Part shown: piece after piece, positions 18,501 through 26,900 of the stretch
Numbering within the stretch: position 1 is the first letter of the stretch
Layout of the letters: each line of letters opens with the position of its first letter
NCBI RefSeq assembly: GCF_000981225.1
Contig: NZ_LAJC01000021.1
Coordinates: forward strand, 17,452 to 81,451
Length of the DNA: 64,000 nucleotides
Reading direction: 5' to 3'
DNA from: Allosalinactinospora lopnorensis
GTDB lineage: Bacteria > Actinomycetota > Actinomycetes > Streptosporangiales > Streptosporangiaceae
The notes under the pieces: generated by a model
The model's database searches: none
What the model saw: the letters and a program-made list of their open reading frames with translations, nothing else
Told to the model about the DNA's origin: nothing
Position numbers and translations under genes: made by a program

Positions 18501-18570
18501 TTGACAGTAGGTCTGGCGTCGATCACACTAACCTCATCCCAGAATGACCGCTCACCGGACAAACGTCCGG
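18501..18570 (+). promoter_or_regulatory. promoter -35 box and IclR-type operator, copy 2
   Basis: TTGACA at 18501-18506 is a good -35 box; a weak -10 (CACACT or ACACTA) lies 17-18 bases on. Downstream, CCGGACAAACGTCCGG at 18555-18570 is a perfect 6-bp-arm dyad nearly identical to the one at 17522. It lies 31 bases before the amidohydrolase ATG, suited to repression or effector-dependent control. Confidence 0.6.
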
Positions 18571-18601
18571 AATAACGGTGCCGCCACGAAGGAGCGAAGC
18601 C

Positions 18602-20050
18602 ATGAGCGAGCCGAACGACGTCGAGGCCGGGCGCCCCGTGGTGCTGCGCGGCGGCACCGTGCTGACCGTGGACGATGCCAGGCGGGTACTGCCCGCCAGC
18701 GACGTCCTGGTCGTCGGCGACACGATCGCCGCGATCGGGCCCGACCTGGCCGTCCCCGAAGGCACCGTCGAGGTCGACGCCAGGGGCGGCATCGTGATAC
18801 CCGGCATGATCGACACCCATCGGCACATGTGGCAGACCTCCATGCGCGGCTACGGGGCCGACTGGACGCTCACCCAGTACTTCGTCTGGTATTACCTGGA
18901 GTGGGGCCGGACATTCCGCCCCGAGGACGTCCACGCCGGCAACCTGCTGTCGGCGGTCGAGGCCATCGACGCGGGTGTCACCACCACTGTCGACTGGTCC
19001 CACGGGCTGCAGACGGTCGACCACGCCGACGCGGCCGTCGACGCGCTGCAGGCCGTCCCCGGCCGGTTCGTTCTGGCCTACGGCAACATCCAGCAGGCAC
19101 CCGCCGAGTGGACCGCGGCGCCCGGTTTCCGCGACTTCGTCAACCGCCGCATCACCGGCGACGACATGCTCGGTTTCCAGATCGCGTTCGATGTCACGGG
19201 CGATCCGGCCTTCCCCGAGAAGCCCGCGTTCGAGATCGCCCGCGACCTGGGCGTCCCCGTCACGACGCACGCCGGGGTCTGGGGCGCGACCGGCGACGAC
19301 AGCATCCGGCTCATGCACGACCACGGGTTCATGACCCCCGAGACCGTGTACGTGCACAGCGCGTCGCTCTCCACCGACTCCTACCACCGCATCGCCGCCA
19401 CCGGCGGCTCGGTCTCCGTCTCCACCGAGAGCGAGCAGAGCGCCGGCCAGGGCTACCCGCCCACCTGGGCGCTGCGGGCGCACGACATACCGGTGTCGCT
19501 GTCGACGGACACCTCGGTCTGGTGGAGCGGGGACCTGTTCTCCGCCATGCGCGCGACCCTGGGCGCCGACCGCTCCCGCGAGCACCTTGAGGCCCAGTCC
19601 AAGAGCGCCACCGTGACCCACTGCGCGCTGCGCGCCGAGCAGGTCGTCGAATGGGCGACCCGCGGTGGGGCGCGGGCGATCGGCCGCGAGGCGACACTGG
19701 GCAGTGTCGAGGTAGGTAAGAAGGCCGACCTCGTGCTGATCAAGAACGACAGCTCGCCGGTGATGTTCCCGCTGCTCAACCCCTACGGCCATGTGGTGTT
19801 TCAGGCCCAGCGCGGCGACGTGCACACCGTGGTCGTCAACGGCCGTGTGGTCAAGCACGACCACCGCCTCGTCGGCGTCGACCTCGAGAACGCCCGGCAT
19901 GCGGTGGAGCGGACGGTGGAGCACCTGAGGTCGACCCTCGGGGAGGATGCCTGGCAGAAGGGGATGAACCCCGACATCCCCGCAACCAAGGTCCTCGACA
20001 GTCCCTACACCTACACCGACTACCGCGGCTCGGCCACGCACACCCGGTAG
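18602..20050 (+). CDS. amidohydrolase-superfamily enzyme (TrzA/AtzA-like)
   Basis: 482 residues from ATG 18602 with AAGGAG. It has the metal-dependent hydrolase layout: a beta-sandwich start (VVLRGGTVLTVDDARRVL), HxH metal site in DTHRHMWQTSMRG, later ligands in THAGVWG and VHSASLS, and the Asp in LSTDTSVWWSGD. The C-terminus closes with KADLVLIKND and TVVVNGRVVKHDHRL. This group deaminates or dechlorinates N-heterocycles, or hydrolyses cyclic amides and lactones. Controlled by the same IclR-type operator as the ring-cleavage operon, it may supply that pathway's substrate, perhaps from a nitrogen-containing aromatic precursor; that link is inference. Confidence 0.8.
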   Translation: MSEPNDVEAGRPVVLRGGTVLTVDDARRVLPASDVLVVGDTIAAIGPDLAVPEGTVEVDARGGIVIPGMIDTHRHMWQTSMRGYGADWTLTQYFVWYYLEWGRTFRPEDVHAGNLLSAVEAIDAGVTTTVDWSHGLQTVDHADAAVDALQAVPGRFVLAYGNIQQAPAEWTAAPGFRDFVNRRITGDDMLGFQIAFDVTGDPAFPEKPAFEIARDLGVPVTTHAGVWGATGDDSIRLMHDHGFMTPETVYVHSASLSTDSYHRIAATGGSVSVSTESEQSAGQGYPPTWALRAHDIPVSLSTDTSVWWSGDLFSAMRATLGADRSREHLEAQSKSATVTHCALRAEQVVEWATRGGARAIGREATLGSVEVGKKADLVLIKNDSSPVMFPLLNPYGHVVFQAQRGDVHTVVVNGRVVKHDHRLVGVDLENARHAVERTVEHLRSTLGEDAWQKGMNPDIPATKVLDSPYTYTDYRGSATHTR

Positions 20051-20062
20051 CCCGGCCCCCGT

Positions 20063-20114
20063 CCGTCCCGCGCGGATCCGGCTCCCCGTTGGAGGGCCGC
20101 GGTGCGCGGGACGG
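20063..20114. terminator. inverted repeat between convergent genes
   Basis: Perfect 11-bp arms (CCGTCCCGCGC at 20063-20073, GCGCGGGACGG at 20104-20114) enclose 30 bases. It separates the rightward amidohydrolase from the leftward VOC gene and is a likely bidirectional terminator. Confidence 0.5.
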
Positions 20115-20126
20115 GCCGCCCGAGGG

Positions 20127-20519
20127 CTATCCCCAGCACAGGCAGAACGGGTGGCCGGCGGGGTCCGTGTAGACCCGGAAGCCGCCTTCCGCCTCAGAGC
20201 GCAGTCCCTGTGCCACCTCTTCCGCCGAGTCCCAGGGCAGCCGGGTCGCGCCCAGTGCCAGCGCCGCCGCTTCGGCCCGATCGATGTCGTCCACCTCGAT
20301 GTCCAGGTGGATCTGCATCGACGAGGCACGGTCCGGCCAGCTGGGCGGCCGGTGCCCCGGGGAGTGCTGGAAGCTCAGGCGCGTGGTCGCGGCGTCGCCG
20401 ATGTCCACCCAGTCGCCGTCCGCCCTCGTGATCGTCAACCCCAGCAGCTCCGCGTAGAAACGCGCCAGCGCGCGCGGGTCGCGGGCCTCCAGTACGACCG
20501 TCTGCAACCGGTTGCCCAT
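20127..20519 (-). CDS. VOC-family (glyoxalase/bleomycin-resistance fold) protein
   Basis: 130 residues from ATG 20519. It begins LQTVVLEARDPRALARFYAE, the typical VOC opening. The second half has LDIEVDDIDRAEAAALALGA and ends VYTDPAGHPFCLCWG, the usual metal-site Glu replaced by Cys-rich sequence. Such proteins bind metals or small molecules; some confer antibiotic resistance, others are dioxygenases. It is not clearly part of either neighbouring operon. Confidence 0.75.
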   Translation of the reverse strand: MGNRLQTVVLEARDPRALARFYAELLGLTITRADGDWVDIGDAATTRLSFQHSPGHRPPSWPDRASSMQIHLDIEVDDIDRAEAAALALGATRLPWDSAEEVAQGLRSEAEGGFRVYTDPAGHPFCLCWG

Positions 20520-21219
20520 CTGCTCTCCTTCCACGGGACCGTTAGCACCGACGATGCCGCACGGGTATGACAATGAGCGGAGTCGCGCGGTCTCCGGTGG
20601 CGCCGTCCCGCTGGTGAAAGTGCTCCTCCCCCGCGCGGCGGCTCCCAGGGGACCGCCACCCGGCCGGAGATGCGGTCTCTTTCCACGGGGCGGCACGGCC
20701 TCGACCGGGAAACGCAGAGGCCGGATCCGACGGCGCCCCGGAAAGCAGCGGAACCGTCCGGGCGGCTCCGCAAAAACGGCTGCGGGCCACCGCATAGTCT
20801 GTAGCGTTCCGAATATTTTCCCACGGAGCCCCGCCTTGGCCGCGCCCAACATGTGCGACTGTTTGATGAAACACCGGCCGGTAGACCGCGTACGCACGCA
20901 CCGGCGATCCCGTCGACCTCACCTGACATGGGGATAATCAGGAATCCGCAGCTCAGGAAGCATTTACCGCGAATTCCCGCAGCCGCGGCAGAAGAATCCC
21001 TCCCCGTACACAGTATTCTCGGAGAAGTAGACCGGCCCCCCGGATAACGAACCCGGTGTTTTCAAGGTCACACACGATTCAATGTCTTCAGCATCACATC
21101 CAAACGGCGCTTGGCGAACACCACACAAAGGAAACGACATCTCCTCTTAAAGCTGGTTTAAGGTTGCCGGCGATAGCGTCCCATTCATCTAGGACGAACT
21201 TCCAGGAAAGAGAAACGAG
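20520..21219. other. promoter region upstream of the PKS operon
   Basis: About 700 bases without a convincing gene. The first 250 are GC-rich; from about 20790 to 21219 the DNA becomes much richer in A and T than its surroundings. This is typical of a regulated secondary-metabolism promoter or of transferred DNA. It includes the CTTAAA dyad listed separately. Confidence 0.6.
21146..21162. promoter_or_regulatory. CTTAAA-GCTGG-TTTAAG dyad, possible operator
   Basis: A perfect inverted repeat with 6-bp A/T-rich arms and a 5-base centre, 57 bases upstream of the first PKS-operon start codon. The TetR regulator at 34882 is the nearest candidate binder, although it lies beyond other genes. Confidence 0.35.
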
Positions 21220-22716
21220 ATGCCCGAGCGCTCTTCCGCCACCCCCCGGCTTGCTGTCCTCTTCCCGGGCCAAGGAGGCTTCGACGGTGCGGCACTGCGT
21301 GCGGCACACGCCCGCTATCCGCAGGCCCGCCGGACCCTGGACCGGATCGACACCGTGACGCACGACCTCCACTCGCGACGGCTCTCCGACATCCTGGTCG
21401 GCCCGCACCCGGTCGAGCTGGCCGACCTGCTCCGCGACGAGCCGTGGGTGTCCCAGCTGGCCATCTACGCCGCCGGCCTGATCGCCTACGAGGCCATGAC
21501 CGACCACGGCGTACGGCCGGACGTCCTGAGCGGACACAGCCTGGGCGAGATCACCGCGCTGGTGGCGGCCGGGGCGTACTCCGTCGAGGACGGGGCGCGG
21601 ATCGTCGACCGGCGGGTGGCGGCGATCCGGGGGTCGGGCCTCGCCGAGGGCCGCATGGTGGCGCTGTCGACGGGCGCGGAGCGCGCCCGAAGGATCCTGA
21701 CTCTGCTGGAAGACCCGATGCTGGCGGTCGCCACCGAGAACCACGACGAGCAGACGGTGGTCAGCGGGCCCTCCGAAGCTCTGGAGCGGGTGCAGGCTAT
21801 CGCCGGCCAGCTCGGCATCGGCGCCGTCCCGCTGGACGCGGGGTTCCCGTTCCACACCCCGGTACTGGCCCCGGCCGCGCCGCGCTTCGCCTCCCAGGTG
21901 CGCGGGATGGAGCAGCACGCTCCCCGGATCCCGGTGTTCTCCCCCATCCTGCAGCGGTACTACGAGCCGGACGACACACTGGCCGACCTGCTGGCGGAGC
22001 ACTTCACCACGCCGGTGAAGTTCGCCGACGGGCTGCGCCGGCTGCACGCCGACGGGCACCGCGTGTTCGTCGAGGCCGGGGGGCACGCAGCGCTGTCGAA
22101 GCTGGTGGGCCGGGTTCTCGCGGACCCGGAGGCGCCGGCTCTATCCACACTGGCACTCGCCGGCGGCGACCGGATCGCGCTCGACGGGACACTGGCCGAG
22201 CTGCGGAAGGCCGGTCTGGCCACCGCCGGCAGCGGTGCGAGCCTGGCGGCGCAGCTGGCTCCGGGAGTGTCCGAGGAGATCTTCGACGCGTTCTGGGATG
22301 CGCACGGCGCCGAGATCATCGAGCTGGTCCAGGACCAGCTCAGCACGTTCCAGGCCACGGCCGCCGACGAGGCGGAGCCGCAGCTCGCCGAGCCCGAGCC
22401 TTCCGCCGCCGAGGCGCCGGCGGCCGCGCTGATGGACCGCGACGAACTCTTCGCCGAGGTGCGGGCCATGTTCGCGGAAGCGCTCGAATACCCGGAGGAG
22501 GTCTTCACCGGCGAGGTCCTCCTGGAGGCGGAACTCGGCATCGACTCGGTCAAGCAGGTGGAGCTGCTGTCCCGGATCTCGCAGCGGTACGGGCTCCCTC
22601 CCCGGCAGCCGGGCTTCAGCCTCGCCGACTACGACACGATGGACAAGGTCGTCGACTTCGTCCTGGCCCAACTGGGGGACCGGCCGAACGAGCAGCCCGT
22701 TGCAGCCTCCGCCTGA
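21220..22716 (+). CDS. acyltransferase-ACP didomain protein of the PKS locus
   Basis: 498 residues. Residues 10-320 are a malonyl/acyl-transferase fold: LFPGQGGF, nucleophile Ser107 in GHSLGE, and His212 in FPFHTPVL. After an Ala/Glu/Pro-rich linker (about 375-405), residues 405-490 are an acyl carrier protein whose phosphopantetheine Ser (about 443) lies in LGIDSVKQVELL, a motif resembling PUFA-synthase ACPs. It would load an extender unit and carry the growing chain for the KS encoded two genes on. There is no KS of its own. It is the first gene of the operon, behind a long A/T-rich leader. Extender specificity cannot be read with confidence. Confidence 0.88.
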   Translation: MPERSSATPRLAVLFPGQGGFDGAALRAAHARYPQARRTLDRIDTVTHDLHSRRLSDILVGPHPVELADLLRDEPWVSQLAIYAAGLIAYEAMTDHGVRPDVLSGHSLGEITALVAAGAYSVEDGARIVDRRVAAIRGSGLAEGRMVALSTGAERARRILTLLEDPMLAVATENHDEQTVVSGPSEALERVQAIAGQLGIGAVPLDAGFPFHTPVLAPAAPRFASQVRGMEQHAPRIPVFSPILQRYYEPDDTLADLLAEHFTTPVKFADGLRRLHADGHRVFVEAGGHAALSKLVGRVLADPEAPALSTLALAGGDRIALDGTLAELRKAGLATAGSGASLAAQLAPGVSEEIFDAFWDAHGAEIIELVQDQLSTFQATAADEAEPQLAEPEPSAAEAPAAALMDRDELFAEVRAMFAEALEYPEEVFTGEVLLEAELGIDSVKQVELLSRISQRYGLPPRQPGFSLADYDTMDKVVDFVLAQLGDRPNEQPVAASA

Positions 22717-22768
22717 GGCTGCATCCGCCTGCCGCCCCTGATCGAGAACTCCCAGAGGAAGAACCGCC

Positions 22769-23908
22769 ATGACGGATCTGACCGGAAAGCTGGCCCTGGT
22801 GACAGGGGGAGCGAAGAACGTCGGGAAGGCCATCGCCGAGAAACTCGCCGAACGCGGGGCGCACGTCCTGCTGAACTACTTCCACTCGCACGAGGAGGCG
22901 AAGCGGACACGGGCCGAGCTCCTGGCCACGGGCGCCCGGGTGGACCTGATCAGGGCCTCGGTGGCCCGCCAAGACCAGGTCGACCGAATGTTCGCGGAGA
23001 TCGAGGAGCGGTACGGCCGCCTGGACATCCTCGTCAACAACGCCGCCAACGGAGCGCTGCTGCCGCTGGACGAGATCACCGATGAGCATCTCGACAAGGC
23101 GCTCGACACCAACTACAAGGGCGGGCTGCGCTGCGCGCGCGCCGCGGCCCCGCTGATGGCCCGGCAGGGGGGCGGGGCGATCGTCACCGTCTCGGCCCTC
23201 GGCGGCTCGCAGATGGTGATGTCGAACTACCTCGCCTGCGCCCCGGCGAAGGCGGCCGCCGAGGCGGCGACACGCTACCTCGCGGTGGAGTTCGCCCCGC
23301 TCGGTATCCGGGTCAACACCGCCTCCGCCGCGATGCTCGGCAGCGAGGTCGCGGACAAGTTCCCCGACGCGGGGCAGATGCAGGAGGTGATCAGGGACGC
23401 GACCCCCTTCGGCCGGCTCGGGACCGCCGAGGAGTTCGCCGACGTCGTCGCCTTCCTGGCCTCGGACGACTCGCGATGGATCACCGGGCAGGTGATCCTC
23501 GCCGACGGCGGCCTGTCCCTGGGCGCGAGCTGCTGTCACCGCCGAGCCGGCCGGACACGGGGGCCCGGCCGGTCGCCACGGACCAGCCCACAGCGGACCT
23601 CGGCGTCGCCGGCGCCTCCGACGCGGCCGACATCCCCGAGGACATCGACGACGAGATCGCCGTGGTCGGGATGGGACTCGCGGTCGGCGGGGCCAACAGC
23701 CCGCAGGAGTTCTGGAGGTTACGGACAGCGGGGCGCGAGCTGTTCACCCAGGCTCCCGAGGACCGCTGGGAGACCGCCAGCTTCGCCGCCACGGACGCCG
23801 ACGAGGAGGACAAGGCCTACCAGCAGGCCAGCGTGTTCATCACCGGTTTCGATCCGGCCGAAGGCACCGTCGAGGACCCGGCCGGCGATGCCCCGGACCA
23901 TGAGCTGA
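22769..23908 (+). CDS. FabL-like enoyl-ACP reductase (SDR)
   Basis: The start is ATG 22769 after GAGGAAG. The first 252 residues form a complete SDR: VTGGAKNVGKAIAEKL, LVNNAANGALLPL, VSALGG, then NYLACAPAK with a Tyr-x6-Lys spacing, and ITGQVILADGGLSLG. Tyr-x6-Lys and RYLAVEFAPLGIRVN, TPFGRLG match the FabL (enoyl reductase III) group, not beta-ketoacyl reductases. It probably acts in trans on the PKS chain. The frame has no stop at the natural end (about 23525) and runs on in Arg/Pro-rich shadow sequence over 430 bases of the next gene. A lost base near 23525 is likely, so the real end is uncertain. Confidence 0.8.
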   Translation: MTDLTGKLALVTGGAKNVGKAIAEKLAERGAHVLLNYFHSHEEAKRTRAELLATGARVDLIRASVARQDQVDRMFAEIEERYGRLDILVNNAANGALLPLDEITDEHLDKALDTNYKGGLRCARAAAPLMARQGGGAIVTVSALGGSQMVMSNYLACAPAKAAAEAATRYLAVEFAPLGIRVNTASAAMLGSEVADKFPDAGQMQEVIRDATPFGRLGTAEEFADVVAFLASDDSRWITGQVILADGGLSLGASCCHRRAGRTRGPGRSPRTSPQRTSASPAPPTRPTSPRTSTTRSPWSGWDSRSAGPTARRSSGGYGQRGASCSPRLPRTAGRPPASPPRTPTRRTRPTSRPACSSPVSIRPKAPSRTRPAMPRTMS

Positions 23909-26900
23909 CCACCCAGTGGCTGCGCCACTCGCTGGTCCAGGCACTGGACGGCGTGCACCGGCGGGAGGAGCACCGCTACTCCTTCAACGTGGGCTACACC
24001 CCCGACGGCAGCCAGCACCTGGAGGAGGCCTGCGTGCTCGGCGGCACCACCCGCCTGGCCCACGGCGCCCTCGACGAGATGGACCTGCCCGCCCAGGAGG
24101 AGGAGCGCCTGCGCGGCGAGATCGACCGGGCACTGTCCGCCAGGTACCAGCGCGGGCGGGCCGAGCCGTCGCGTTTCCTGCCGCACCAGGTCGGCCGGCT
24201 CGCCATGCGCGGTCTGCTTCCGCCGCGGACGGAGGTGCAGATGGTGGACACCGCCTGCTCCTCGTCGCTGTACGCGATCGACATCGGCATCAAGGACCTG
24301 CTGATGGGCAGGCAGGACGTCGCCGTCTGCGGCGGCGCGTTCGCGGTGGGCCCCCGCGGCTCCGTGCTGTTCTCCAAGCTCCAGGGACTGTCCGAGCGCG
24401 GTGCGGTGCACGCCCTGGACCAGGACGCCGACGGCGTGGTCTTCTCCGACGGCGCGGGCGTGGTCGTGCTCAAACGGCTGCGCACCGCTCTGGCGGACGG
24501 CGACCGGGTGCTGGGGGTGCTCAAGGCGTGCGGCACCTCCTCCGACGGCAAGGGCAAGGGCATCTACGCCCCGAATCCGCACGGCCAGGCGCTGGCCCTG
24601 CAACGGGCGCTGTCCGGTGAAGGGGCCGCGGGGAACGGCCTCTGCGGCCGGGACGTGGACTGGATCAACGCCCATGCCACGGGTACACCCGCGGGCGACC
24701 TCGCGGAGTTCAGCACGCTGCGCAAGCACTACGGTGTCGACCGCACGGCCGTCGTCACCTCGAACAAATCGCTGATCGGGCACACCGGTTGGGCCGCGGG
24801 CGTGGTGTCGCTGATCGAGACGCTGCTGGCCATGGAGCACGAGCGGATCCCCGGCCAGTACCGGTTCAACGCGCCGCGCGACGAGTTCCGGATGGCGGAG
24901 ACGGAACTGGAGATCACCTCGGCCGCGCGGGACTGGCCGGCCGAGGAGGGGCGGCAGCGCACCGCCGCTGTCTCGGGGTTCGGCTTCGGCGGGACCAACG
25001 CCCACCTAATCGTCGCGGAGCCCGCCCCGGGGGCGGGCTCCGCGGCAGCCCCGCGGGCTCTGGCGAGCGCGCCGCCGTCCGACCGGGCCCCGGACCGCGG
25101 CGGCAGAGTGGCGATCGTGGGCTGGTCGGCCCACCTGCCGGGGCTGTCCTCCCACGAGGAGCTGCGGGAGTGGCTCGGCGGAGGGCGCGGCCCGCAGAGC
25201 AGCTTCGGCGAGATCTATCCGGCGCCGCCGTTCAGCAAGGTCCGGCTGCCGCCCCGGACGGTGCGGACCATCGACCGGTGCCAGTTGATGATCCTGGAGT
25301 GCGCGCACGACCTGCGCGGGCCGATCACCGATTTCTGGCAGGAGCACGCGCAGCGGGCCGGGGTCTTCGTCGGTCACACGGGCCCGACCCGGGCGGGAAT
25401 GCTGTTCGCCAACCGCTGCTACCTCGACGACATGGAGAAGGCACTGCGCGGCTCCCCGGTACTCGCCGGCTCGCCCGCCCTGCCCCGCGTCCTGGACCGG
25501 CTGCGGGAACGGGTCCGCGGACTGATCCCGCCCTCCAACGAGGACGCCTTCCCCGGAATGATGCCGAACGTCATCTCGGCACGGGTGGCCAACTACTTCG
25601 ACCTCAACGGCCCCAACATGACGATGGACACCGGCTTCGGCTCCGCGCTGTCCGCTATCGGCACCGCCGGCCGCTACCTGCGCAGCGGCGAGCTCGACTT
25701 CGCGGTGGCCGGCGGCATCAACGGCAACAGCCTTCCGGAGTACCGGGAGCTGGTGTCGGGACTGCTGCCCGAAGGGGCGCAGATGCCGGATCTGGCCGAA
25801 GGGGCGTTCCTGTTCGCCCTGGCCACCGAGGAGGCGGCGCAGCGCGCCGGCCTGCCGGTGCTCGGCTACGTGGGGGAGGACCCGGCCGGGAGCGGCCGGG
25901 ACACCACCATGGAGTGCGGTGCGCGGGCTCCCGAGCGCGCGCGCTTCCTGGGAGCCGCGGGCGGCCTGGCCGTGCTGGAGGCGCTGCACCGCCCGGCGGG
26001 CACGGTGAGCCTCTCCTGCGCCGCGGAGCAGGACAGCCTCGCCGGCGACGAGGTCGCGGCCGCGACCCGGCTGCGGCTGTCCGTCACCGGTGCCCTGGCC
26101 CCGGAGGAGCAGGCCGGCTCCCCCGCCGGGGACTCCGCTCCGCAGCGGGCCGCGGCGGACACCGGACAACCGGCCGCTGCCCCTGCCCCGGCCGCTTCCC
26201 AGACGGCGGCGCTCGCCGAACGGTTCACCCGGACCGACGAGTACGCGCCGGGAGAGCCGATCGAGGTGCACCGCCAGGTACCGGTCCTGTCGGCCGTCGC
26301 CGCCCGCCCGGTGCGGGAGCGGACGCCGTTCCTCCCTGACGGCGCGGTGGTGCTGACCGACACTCCCGAACTGCTGGCCGGGCCGACCGGTCGCGCCTCG
26401 AACCTCACGGTGATCTCAACGGCGCCGCTGGCCGAACGGCGTCCCGGGTGGCACCACCTGCCCGAGGTCACGCCGTCCGACGTCAGGAGCTGCCTGGCCG
26501 CCCTCGGGCGACCGGTGACCCACCTGCGGGTACTGAGCGACCTGACCCGTTCGACGCTGGCCGGGAACTCCCTGACCGGGGACGCGCGTTCCCTCCTCGC
26601 CCTGCACGACGCGGCCTACCTCGTGCTGCAGGAGACCTACGACGGCTTGCGCGCCGACGCGTCCTCGTTCGTTGCGCTGCTGCTCGGCGCCGCGCCGGAG
26701 GGGGTGCCCCACCCGTTCACCGGCCTCTTCTCCGGGCTGCTCAAGAGCGCGCACCTCGAACTCGACCCCTGCCTGAGCTTCGGGCTCTTCGTCTCGGGCT
26801 CCGATGTGCCGGCGGCGGTCCGGCTCGCCGAGGCGGAGAGCGCCGCCTCGCGGAACTACCCGATCGTGTTCGACATCGACGGCGTCCGGAAGAGCTATCT

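Noticed and set aside
22769..23908. The C-terminal 125 residues of the FabL-like frame as a new domain
   Set aside because: Arg/Pro/Ser/Thr-rich sequence in the shadow of the KS gene; almost certainly read-through of a lost stop or frameshift.
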